6,703 nucleotides of DNA from Nanobdellota archaeon (lineage in GTDB: Archaea > Nanobdellota > Nanobdellia > Pacearchaeales > GW2011-AR1): the NCBI GenBank assembly GCA_018825865.1, contig JAHKAF010000082.1:1-6703 (forward strand), written 5' to 3'. Made by a program: the position numbers and the translations under genes. Positions 1 to 5,271 of this stretch are shown piece by piece. The notes below the pieces were generated by a model. The model made no database searches, was not told the origin of the DNA, and saw nothing but the letters and a program-made list of their open reading frames with translations. How positions within the stretch are numbered: the stretch's first letter is position 1; each line of letters begins with the position of its first letter.

Positions 1-2
1 CG

Positions 3-203
3 AGAATTTTGAAAATATGGCTCAACAACCAAAGAACAGCAAAAAAGAAATCAATATCTCAAAAATACGCCAAATACGTTCACGTCGGAACTAAACGCGC
101 AATGCATGATTTCCCAATAATCAAGCAAATCATAAACTCAAACCTCTCAATCCAGAAAGAATTGAAACTCACAGAGGAAGAGGTTGAATATGTTAGGGGT
201 TAA
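3..203 (+). CDS. C-terminal fragment of an unidentified protein (5' end outside window)
   Basis: The frame is open from base 3 to a TAA at 201-203 and encodes about 66 residues. A TTG at 9 could serve as a start, but the frame stays open to the window edge and no promoter is visible, so I read this as the tail of a longer gene. The visible part is basic at first (KKKSISQKYAKY) and ends in an acidic helix (KLTEEEVEYVRG). There is no membrane segment and no motif I recognise, so I assign no function. Its stop codon overlaps the stop codon of the convergent gene at 200-433, so both ends are tightly defined. Confidence is moderate that it is coding; identity is unknown. Confidence 0.55.
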   Translation, partial: RILKIWLNNQRTAKKKSISQKYAKYVHVGTKRAMHDFPIIKQIINSNLSIQKELKLTEEEVEYVRG

Positions 204-433
204 TTATAACAAGAAATTCTATTTTCTAAACAAACAGCTATTGCTAAAGGGGGAAAATTTTCATAGGGAATTTCAGCTCCAGTTTTCTTATCATATCTTT
301 TTATCTCAAATACACCTAGCCCTTTATCTTCCCTTATCGGAAATTGGAAAACATACTCTCTCTTAAACAATTTAGAAACATCCTTATTCAAAAAATCCAA
401 AATTCTTTTTGTTAAAGTCATTTTTAACCGCAT
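200..433 (-). CDS. Small hypothetical protein, 77 aa
   Basis: This reading frame runs from ATG at 433 to TAA at 200-202. A second ATG at 421 would give 73 residues and a TTG at 445 would give 81. An AT-rich TATA-like stretch (about 445-452) lies 28 bases before the ATG at 421, which would suit leaderless initiation there, so the start is uncertain. The protein begins with an amphipathic helix (TKRILDFLNKDVSKLF), followed by alternating hydrophobic/polar segments that look like strands (KREYVFQFPI, GLGVFEIKRY), and ends in Cys-containing residues. No family is recognised. It lies 20 bases after the stop of the thioredoxin-like gene on the same strand and could be co-transcribed with it. It meets the upstream plus-strand gene stop to stop. 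Confidence 0.5.
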   Translation of the reverse strand: MRLKMTLTKRILDFLNKDVSKLFKREYVFQFPIREDKGLGVFEIKRYDKKTGAEIPYENFPPLAIAVCLENRISCYN

Positions 434-453
434 TAAACTTCCCAAAATAAATT

Positions 454-1233
454 CTAACTAATTATCTCAACATCAGGAACAAGGCAACCAGTTGCTTCTG
501 CAAAACCTTCAAAAGTTCTTGAGCCTTGATAAACCTCGCCATTTACCTTGATAGTAGGGTAACCACTAATTCCTTCCTGATTACATAAATCAGTATATTC
601 TGTTGGATTTTGTTGGGCATCAGAACATTCAATAAAAATCGGTGCAATATTTTCTTCACCACCAAAGTATTTAATCAAATTTTTACAATGCCCGCACCAA
701 CCAGCTCCATAAATTTTCATCCCTTTATTAGAAAGACAATTAGAAAATTCTTGTATTTTTAGATTATCTTCTTCAGAATAAGTCTCTGAAGGTTGTGATT
801 GTGAAGTTGAAGTGCTTGTTCTCTGCAAAGGAACCAAACTATCTGGAAGGAGATAATATTTTCCATCTTTAGTAACCATTAAAGGGGCTTCCTGTCCATT
901 AAGCGACAAAGTAACTTCATAAAACTCTCCAACATTTTCAACACCTACTAATTCTGCATTAGCTCCTTGTGAATTTGCGAAATCAAGTAAAGCTTGCCCT
1001 GCAACATTTTCAGAAACAATACTTCCTGTAATTACATTCCCTGTTGGACCCATTAAGCTACTAACTAAAAAAATCGCGACCATCACTCCGAGAACAATTG
1101 TAGAAACCATCCATGGCTCTTTCCTTAATTTATCTGTAAGTGTCGGTCCAGAATCTTGTTCATCAGACATTGAAGTTTCATCCTCTATCTCTTCCTGAGA
1201 ATCATCAATTTTTTTATTCTCTTTATTCTTCAT
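454..1233 (-). CDS. Membrane-anchored thioredoxin-fold protein with CGHC active site
   Basis: This 259-residue protein is probably a thiol-disulfide oxidoreductase acting outside the membrane. In order it shows an acidic Ser/Glu/Asp-rich cytoplasmic N-terminus (about 1-30), a single transmembrane helix (about 41-61), and a small domain (about 70-135) containing VSENVAGQALLDFAN and a strand pair ending KYYLLPDSL. A Ser/Thr/Gln-rich linker (about 138-155) follows, then a thioredoxin domain. The active site is GWCGHCKN (CGHC at about 180-183) and the cis-proline motif is GYPTI (about 224-228). Extra cysteines in IECSD, DLCNQ and TGCLV resemble the thioredoxin-like domains attached to vitamin K epoxide reductase homologues, but no VKOR partner is visible here. 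ATG at 1233 is preferred over the adjacent GTG at 1236. A TTTTTAAAA element centred near 1257 lies 24 bases upstream, so the message may be leaderless. Confidence 0.87.
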   Translation of the reverse strand: MKNKENKKIDDSQEEIEDETSMSDEQDSGPTLTDKLRKEPWMVSTIVLGVMVAIFLVSSLMGPTGNVITGSIVSENVAGQALLDFANSQGANAELVGVENVGEFYEVTLSLNGQEAPLMVTKDGKYYLLPDSLVPLQRTSTSTSQSQPSETYSEEDNLKIQEFSNCLSNKGMKIYGAGWCGHCKNLIKYFGGEENIAPIFIECSDAQQNPTEYTDLCNQEGISGYPTIKVNGEVYQGSRTFEGFAEATGCLVPDVEIIS

Positions 1234-1251
1234 CACAAAACAATGAAAACT

Positions 1252-1262
1252 CCTTTTAAAAA
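1252..1262 (-). promoter_or_regulatory. Putative TATA element of the thioredoxin-like gene
   Basis: Read on the minus strand, this is a T5A4 run followed by GG, centred about 24 bases before the ATG at 1233. The spacing matches that of the other TATA-like elements in the window. It is a position-based prediction in AT-rich DNA, so confidence is modest. Confidence 0.4.
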
Positions 1263-1324
1263 GATTTTGGTAATTAATTTTCTTCTAATCCAAACAATTA
1301 AAAATCTAATTGACTAATTTACTT

Positions 1325-1403
1325 CAATCCGAATCCCTCGGAGGCAACTAAAAGATTCGTCCGCAGTTCCGAAAGGGAAATCAAAAAACCGTAGGTTGTT
1401 TTT
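1325..1403 (+). promoter_or_regulatory. GC-rich, hairpin-prone leader (or small RNA) upstream of the ATPase gene
   Basis: Bases 1328-1377 are about 54% G+C in an otherwise AT-rich region and can form competing short helices. TCCGA (1328-1332) pairs with TCGGA (1338-1342). The same TCGGA can instead pair with a second TCCGA (1368-1372). CGAATC (1330-1335) pairs with GATTCG (1354-1359). TTCC/GGAA can enclose a GAAAG loop at about 1367-1379. Next to the start codon, AACC (1387-1390) pairs with GGTT (1394-1397). That helix masks the AGGT Shine-Dalgarno-like bases and is followed by TTTTT (1399-1403). A TATA-like AT-rich stretch at about 1296-1311 would place the transcript start just before this block. 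It could be a cis-regulatory leader, an attenuator or a short RNA. No known Rfam class is recognised, and short helices like these can arise by chance. Confidence 0.4.
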
Positions 1404-1404
1404 A

Positions 1405-2715
1405 ATGGCATATGATATAATAACAGGAAGAAACGAGGCTGATAAAAAATCTCTTGGAGAAAAAGGATTGATTTATATTGGAAAAGGGTATGTGAAAATG
1501 GGGCAATATACTTCTTTAAGTAATAAAATTCTTATGGATATCGCACGAAGCCATGTCATACTTGTGGCTGGAAAAAGAGGTTCTGGAAAATCTTATACAT
1601 TGGGCGTAATCGCAGAAGAACTCTCAAACCTTCCAGAAGAAGTCAGCCAAAATATTGCATCATTAATTTTTGATACAATGGGAATTTACTGGACAATGAA
1701 ATTTCCGAACGAGAAAGACAAAGAATTACTACAAGAGTGGGGGCTAAAATCAAAAAAGTTACCAGTCAAAATATTTGTTCCATTCGGGAATTATGATAGT
1801 TATTTAGAAAAAGGGATTCCTATCGACGAGGCTTTTGCACTTGACGTCACAGAATTGAATCCAGAAGATTGGGTTCTGACCTTCGGATTGGACATAATAA
1901 ATCCTGTTTCAGTTTTAATCCAAAGAACAATCAATAAATTAAAACAACAGGGAGACTTCAATATTAATGATGTAATTTTTAATTTAGAAATGGACCAAAA
2001 AACTGACATTGGGACTAAAAATGCTGCTACAGGTTTGTTTGAGGCTGCAAAAACCTGGGGGATTTTCTCAGAGAACCAGAAACAAATAACACAAGTGAAT
2101 GATTTAATCACTGCTGGAACAACCTCTATTCTTGACTTGAGCGTCTATAATTCTATTGGGGCTTTTAACATAAGGGCACTGGTGATTAGTTTGCTTTCAA
2201 GGAAAATTTTCAATCAAAGAATGGACGCAAGAAAAAAAGAAGAAATAGAATCAGTAGCGAGAGGTTTGGACTATTTATCTGCTCCAGAGAAAAAAGAGAA
2301 TCCTCTAATTTGGATATTCATAGATGAAGCTCACGAGTTTCTTCCTTTAGACAAAAAAACAATTGCAACAGATGCTTTAATCCAATTGCTTAGAGAAGGA
2401 AGGCAACCAGGAATTTCAATGGTGCTCGCAACACAACAGCCTGGGCAAATCCACAGAGATGTCATGACCCAATCAGATTTAGTTATAGCACATAGAGTGA
2501 CTTCCCAATCAGATTTAGAAGCACTGAATCAAATCATGCAAAGTTACCTTTTATCGAGCATTAAAAAACAAATGGATGATTTGCCAACCCTGAAAGGTTC
2601 TGCAATAATCCTCGACGACAATTCAGAAAGGATTTATCCAATGAGAATGCGCCCGCGATTCACCTGGCACGGAGGCGAGGCTCCAACTGCGGTTAAGTTT
2701 GAGAAGAGGTTATAG
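1405..2715 (+). CDS. HerA/DUF87-type P-loop ATPase
   Basis: This 436-residue ATPase belongs to the HerA/FtsK superfamily, whose members form hexamers and pump DNA or drive end processing. The Walker A motif is AGKRGSGKS (55-63), Walker B is LIWIFIDEAHEF (301-312, with D307 and E308), and REGRQPG (330-336) is a likely arginine-finger region. LATQQPGQI (341-349) is the sensor-like segment usual in this family, and SDLVIAHRVTSQSDLEAL follows from 357. Canonical HerA is about 500 residues with a HAS-barrel before the P-loop. Here only about 55 residues precede Walker A, so this is a shorter archaeal variant. ATG at 1405 is chosen over TTG at 1396 because AGGT at 1393-1396 sits 8 bases upstream. 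No NurA, Mre11 or Rad50 gene is adjacent, so the pathway is open; DNA repair, DNA transfer and defence are all possible. Confidence 0.9.
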   Translation: MAYDIITGRNEADKKSLGEKGLIYIGKGYVKMGQYTSLSNKILMDIARSHVILVAGKRGSGKSYTLGVIAEELSNLPEEVSQNIASLIFDTMGIYWTMKFPNEKDKELLQEWGLKSKKLPVKIFVPFGNYDSYLEKGIPIDEAFALDVTELNPEDWVLTFGLDIINPVSVLIQRTINKLKQQGDFNINDVIFNLEMDQKTDIGTKNAATGLFEAAKTWGIFSENQKQITQVNDLITAGTTSILDLSVYNSIGAFNIRALVISLLSRKIFNQRMDARKKEEIESVARGLDYLSAPEKKENPLIWIFIDEAHEFLPLDKKTIATDALIQLLREGRQPGISMVLATQQPGQIHRDVMTQSDLVIAHRVTSQSDLEALNQIMQSYLLSSIKKQMDDLPTLKGSAIILDDNSERIYPMRMRPRFTWHGGEAPTAVKFEKRL

Positions 2716-2742
2716 AAGTTACCATTTCTAAGTAATAACTAT

Positions 2743-2759
2743 CAGAAAGGTTTATAAAG
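2743..2759 (+). promoter_or_regulatory. BRE/TATA promoter of the 215-aa gene
   Basis: A purine-rich BRE-like stretch (CAGAAAGG, 2743-2750) directly precedes TTTATAAAG (2751-2759). The first T of the box is 29 bases before the ATG at 2780, so transcription should begin at or next to the A of the start codon, giving a leaderless mRNA. The box at 5651 has the same 29-base spacing to its gene. Confidence 0.7.
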
Positions 2760-2779
2760 TTTAAACACCTCGTAAAAGC

Positions 2780-3427
2780 ATGAAAATTACAAAAAGGTTT
2801 GATGTAAATATGGCAGAAAAAGGTCAAAGATTCTTAGACAACGTTCTAGCGCAATTAATACCTAATCAGGAAGGAAAAACAAGATGCGGACGTTATGGAA
2901 CCTTCATAAAGAGGGAATTTAATGACGAAAAAAGATTCACAAGAGTTTATGGAAATAAAAATCCTGAAGACCCAGATATAAACTGGGTAAGAAAAAGAGT
3001 CTCTAAAAAGTATATTCATCCTTCTGATTTTGTTGACCATGTAGTTGAAACTCTACAAAAAACAGGAAGAATTCAAGATATAAAAAATTTAAGGGAAACA
3101 TTCCCAAAAAGAAATATAGAATACGTTTTCATTCATGATAGTTATGTCCCTAAAGAAACCCCTGAAGGAAATGAGTGTGAAAGAATTAGAAGGGATCATG
3201 CAGATAAAAGTTATGATGGATTAAAAGCTTCTAAACATTTTAGAAATATCGCTTCTTCAAAAAATGGAAACTCTCCAAAATTCCTACAGGATCCAGAAGA
3301 ACAACCAGAAGGAACTCTAACAAAATCTCTTGGTGCATATAGAAGACCTTGTGTTTCAAATACTGCATTGAAGATGATTGAAGATGGTTACAATGTAGTG
3401 ATACATAACCCAGGGACTATTGATTAA
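2780..3427 (+). CDS. Hypothetical protein, 215 aa, unknown family
   Basis: The frame starts at ATG 2780 and ends at TAA 3425-3427. The start is supported by the BRE/TATA element placed for leaderless initiation. The product is soluble and basic, with no signal peptide or membrane helix. The N-terminal half is rich in Lys/Arg (KRFDVNMAEKGQRF, GRYGTFIKREF, NWVRKRVSKKYIHPSDF). The middle has an isolated hydrophobic strand followed by a histidine and aspartate (IEYVFIHDSYVP, about 113-124). The C-terminal third is Gly/Ser/Pro/Asn-rich with scattered Cys (C33, C159-region and C191-region), ending VVIHNPGTID. I recognise no domain. It follows the ATPase gene by 64 bases but has its own promoter, so a functional link is not implied. 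No nuclease motif such as that of NurA is evident. Confidence 0.75.
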   Translation: MKITKRFDVNMAEKGQRFLDNVLAQLIPNQEGKTRCGRYGTFIKREFNDEKRFTRVYGNKNPEDPDINWVRKRVSKKYIHPSDFVDHVVETLQKTGRIQDIKNLRETFPKRNIEYVFIHDSYVPKETPEGNECERIRRDHADKSYDGLKASKHFRNIASSKNGNSPKFLQDPEEQPEGTLTKSLGAYRRPCVSNTALKMIEDGYNVVIHNPGTID

Positions 3428-3433
3428 GAGAAT

Positions 3434-3439
3434 AAAAAA
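3434..3439 (-). terminator. Possible T-rich terminator for the minus-strand gene at 3462-3823
   Basis: On the minus strand a run of six T (A6 on the plus strand) lies 23 bases past the TAA at 3462-3464. Archaeal terminators are often just U-runs, so this is plausible but weak in AT-rich DNA. Confidence 0.3.
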
Positions 3440-3461
3440 TTTAGAAAAGATTGTGAAAATA

Positions 3462-3823
3462 TTATTTGGGTAAATATGAATTTACTTTTTTAGAGTGTTT
3501 TACATAGTTTTCTAAAGCAGGAGTTAATATCTTTACTAATTCATCAGGATCATCTAACACTGTCGTTTCCCTACTATGAGCAAGGAAAAGATTTATATCT
3601 CTTGCAGTTAAAGAAGGTTCATCCAAACAAATATCTTTAGCATAGACATCCCAAAGAGATTTTGGTTTTTTATTCCTTGTGGCTCAAACTTCTCAATTGT
3701 TACATTTCCTCGTAAGGAATAAAAATTATTCTTGGTCACACTTTCAATATTTTCTATTTTAACTAGGTACTTCCCTATTTCTCTAGAAGTTTCTCTTGGA
3801 AGACCAACAATTTTTAAATTCAT
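3462..3823 (-). CDS. Hypothetical protein, 120 aa, read through a -1 frame change
   Basis: ATG at 3823 opens a frame that alone stops at 3608 (71 residues). Its last part (NQNLFGMSMLKIFVWMNLL) looks non-coding in character. The -1 frame continues from base 3665 for 67 codons to TAA at 3462-3464 with protein-like composition (SLWDVYAKDICLDEP, TARDINLFLAHSRET, DELVKILTPALENYV). Joining 53 codons of frame 0 to those 67 gives a 120-residue protein. The change of frame falls exactly on an in-phase A_AAA_AAC heptamer at 3671-3665. The N-terminal part (MNLKIVGLPRETSREIGKYL) suggests a small alpha/beta fold. I recognise no family. The alternatives are a homopolymer indel (A6 for A7) in a real gene, a recent pseudogene, or programmed frameshifting. 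A TATA box at 3848-3855 supports the start. Confidence 0.6.
3665..3671 (-). promoter_or_regulatory. Canonical -1 slippery heptamer A_AAA_AAC
   Basis: In the reading phase of the gene starting at 3823 the codons are ATA AAA AAC, which give X_XXY_YYZ exactly. Slippage by -1 continues with CCA AAA TCT TGG-phase codons of the downstream frame. A short helix (CCAAA, 3665-3661, with TTTGG, 3655-3651, 5-base loop) follows directly. It is closer than the usual 5-9 base spacer and weak, so the stimulatory structure is not convincing. Confidence 0.45.
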
Positions 3824-3847
3824 TGTAATTTCTTTATGAAATTAGGG

Positions 3848-3866
3848 TTTATAAATTTTTCTTATG
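3848..3866 (-). promoter_or_regulatory. BRE/TATA promoter of the frame-changed gene
   Basis: On the minus strand an AGAAAAA stretch precedes TTTATAAA (3855-3848), whose first T is 32 bases before the ATG at 3823. This implies a leader of only a few bases. The core is palindromic, but no plus-strand gene starts at the matching distance. Confidence 0.6.
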
Positions 3867-3912
3867 TATTAACTTTGCAGTGATTATGAATCTCTCAATA
3901 TTTATATCACTT

Positions 3913-4914
3913 TCAAATAATCTTAAAATCAACCCGTAACCTAATCTTATACGGCGCAATCTCCCCTGCTTTTTTCACCTTTTGAATCTTAATCTTCTTT
4001 TTCGCTCGCAGGGCTTCTTGTTTTATCTTCTCAACAATTAAATCACTCTCATCAACCTTGCAAAAATCATAATAATAAATCCTTGTACTTTTTTTACTCA
4101 GCATAAATGCCTGCTCAAGAAAAGTATCTTTCAGCTGTGGCCGAGGCATGACAATTACATCAAAACCATTAAACTTATCTCGCTTCGCTCGATTATTAGT
4201 TGCTCCGAAATCGACGCTGTCAGATTTCTTCGCTAAAACACTATTATCTAAAAAATTCTTCTTTAACAACGTTTTATCAATCTGCGAACGTGAGTGAGCA
4301 GGTGACTTAGGGTGGGCGGGTGGGACACTCTCAAGTAACTTCTTAGAAATCCTCTTAATATCTCCCTGAACAATTTCAACTCTGCCCTTAACTTTATTCA
4401 ATTCAACATTCAACTTAGCATATTTATTCGCTTCCCTGTTTATCTCATTAGAAACAATCCTTTTTGCTTTGCTCTGCTTAGCAATCACAATAGAAAAAGG
4501 CGCAACTCCTGCAAACATAACCAAAACATCCTCATTCTTCTTAATCATCGACGCAATCTCCTTTCTCTCATTGCTCAGCCTCGGAGAAAAATAAGTTGTA
4601 TCAACATTAAACCTGAACACACATTCATTTTCTTTATACAAAACCTCTTTAGTATTTTCTCCTGCAAGGTATTTTGTCGTCGGCTTTCTCAATCGCCCCT
4701 TGACTTTTCCTGACTTTTCCAAAACAGTTTTGATATTTTTATGCTCCTTCAATAACTTCTGTGCGAATTTCTTTTTTGCCCCTTCATTCCACAATTTGGG
4801 GTCTTGTCCCTCCTTGGGATACACCGGGCGGTGTCCACCATGTTTTTCTCTAGGAAAATTCACAATAGCAATATTTCCTAAAACATCAAATGATTTTGGC
4901 AGAGTTTGTTTCAT
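3913..4914 (-). CDS. Trm5-like tRNA (guanine-37-N1) methyltransferase with internal insert
   Basis: This 333-residue class I SAM methyltransferase is expected to act on G37 of tRNA, next to the anticodon, to prevent frameshifting. Family markers are SPRLSNERKEIA (about 110-121), the SAM-binding motif VLVMFAGVAPFSI (130-142), the acidic ribose-binding turn SNEINREANKYAKLN (155-169), GDI (184-186), FDVIVMPRPQLKDTFL (251-266), and YYYDF near 280. At the position of the family's MNLP motif, MPRP is read. Between GDIKRIS and FDVIV lies an insert of about 50 residues (192-247) with Pro/His/Ser-rich and then Lys/Asp/Asn-rich composition, not expected in Trm5. ATG at 4914 is preferred over TTG at 4926. 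The gene begins 33 bases after the toxin stop codon and a TATA-like element overlaps that stop, so it probably has its own promoter. A Taw22-like or other Trm5-family role is possible. Confidence 0.8.
   Translation of the reverse strand: MKQTLPKSFDVLGNIAIVNFPREKHGGHRPVYPKEGQDPKLWNEGAKKKFAQKLLKEHKNIKTVLEKSGKVKGRLRKPTTKYLAGENTKEVLYKENECVFRFNVDTTYFSPRLSNERKEIASMIKKNEDVLVMFAGVAPFSIVIAKQSKAKRIVSNEINREANKYAKLNVELNKVKGRVEIVQGDIKRISKKLLESVPPAHPKSPAHSRSQIDKTLLKKNFLDNSVLAKKSDSVDFGATNNRAKRDKFNGFDVIVMPRPQLKDTFLEQAFMLSKKSTRIYYYDFCKVDESDLIVEKIKQEALRAKKKIKIQKVKKAGEIAPYKIRLRVDFKII
4173..4335 (-). other. Foreign-looking in-frame insert within the Trm5-like gene
   Basis: This segment encodes about residues 194-247. 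Its upstream part (about 4280-4329) is roughly 62% G+C and carries repeated CACCC/TCAC units that give the peptide PPAHPKSPAHS. The other end includes a GAGCGAAGCGAG-like stretch. The flanking coding DNA is much more AT-rich. It separates two motifs that are normally close together in Trm5, consistent with a tolerated surface-loop insertion. Its boundaries are estimates. Confidence 0.5.
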
Positions 4915-4937
4915 TTTATAATACAATTGTACTAAAT

Positions 4938-4953
4938 TTTAATATATTTAAAA
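4938..4953 (-). promoter_or_regulatory. TATA-like element of the Trm5-like gene, overlapping the toxin stop codon
   Basis: On the minus strand this reads TTTTAAATATATTAAA. The TATATTAA part starts 32 bases before the ATG at 4914, the same spacing as at 3855/3823 and 5602/5570. It overlaps the TAA (4948-4950) of the toxin gene. Confidence 0.4.
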
Positions 4954-5271
4954 CTTAAAAAGTCTCTCATAATCTTTGTGATTCATCCAATTCAAGACAA
5001 TTGCGAGTATTTGGACTTTATCAGGAGAAGATACCGAATATAACAATCTCCAACCACTTCTTAAATTATAAATCCAAAGATTATCTATCCCATATTTTCT
5101 AGAAAATTCTCGAGGGATTAATTTCTTCTTTACATTCCTACCACAAAAAACATTCTTTCTTATCTCATCAGTGGCTTTATCAATTTGATTATACAAATCC
5201 TTATCAGTTTCTTTAAGAATTTCAAATGCTTCTTTTAAATTTTCATCCGTAAATTTTATTATCCCTTCCAT
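4948..5271 (-). CDS. RelE/ParE-superfamily toxin
   Basis: This 107-residue basic protein matches the archaeal type II toxin pattern. It has two N-terminal helices (FTDENLKEAFEILKETDKDL, then DKATDEIRKN), a Lys/Arg cluster (RNVKKKLIPREFSRKYG, 45-61), and the strand hallmark NLWIYNLRSGWRLLYSV (64-80). The C-terminal strand and loop are QILAIVLNWMNHKDYERLF (87-105). R71, R75, Y78, H98 and Y101 are candidate RNA-binding or catalytic residues by analogy with RelE/YoeB-type RNases. I infer ribosome-dependent mRNA cleavage, or the ParE role, from family only. ATG at 5271 lies inside the end of the upstream gene (13-base overlap), so translation is probably coupled. The antitoxin-before-toxin order is the classical one. 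Length is normal for the family and no lesion is seen. Confidence 0.87.
   Translation of the reverse strand: MEGIIKFTDENLKEAFEILKETDKDLYNQIDKATDEIRKNVFCGRNVKKKLIPREFSRKYGIDNLWIYNLRSGWRLLYSVSSPDKVQILAIVLNWMNHKDYERLFKF

Noticed and set aside
184..366. Plus-strand open frame of 60 codons overlapping the small minus-strand gene
   Set aside because: It overlaps the end of the partial gene and lies antisense to 200-433. It lacks a promoter and has Leu/Phe/His-rich shadow composition.
1321..1395. Possible tRNA or tRNA fragment in the GC-rich intergenic segment
   Set aside because: Words like GAATCCC and GATTCG resemble T-arm bases, but no cloverleaf with acceptor, D, anticodon and T arms can be drawn on either strand.
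1800..2111. Minus-strand open frame inside the HerA-like ATPase gene
   Set aside because: It is antisense to a well-supported ATPase with intact Walker motifs, and the translated sequence looks like a reverse-complement shadow.
2855..3040. Minus-strand open frame inside the 215-residue gene
   Set aside because: It is antisense to the gene with the clear BRE/TATA promoter and has no start signals of its own.
3481..3491. T-rich terminator for the 215-residue gene on the plus strand
   Set aside because: It is a T-run 54 bases past the stop codon and inside the coding region of the opposite gene; in DNA this AT-rich it is too weak to list as a feature.
4700..4921. Plus-strand Phe/Cys-rich open frame opposite the start of the Trm5-like gene
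   Set aside because: The Phe/Pro/Cys-rich composition is the usual antisense reading of a Lys/Gly-rich coding region; the methyltransferase motifs are on the other strand.
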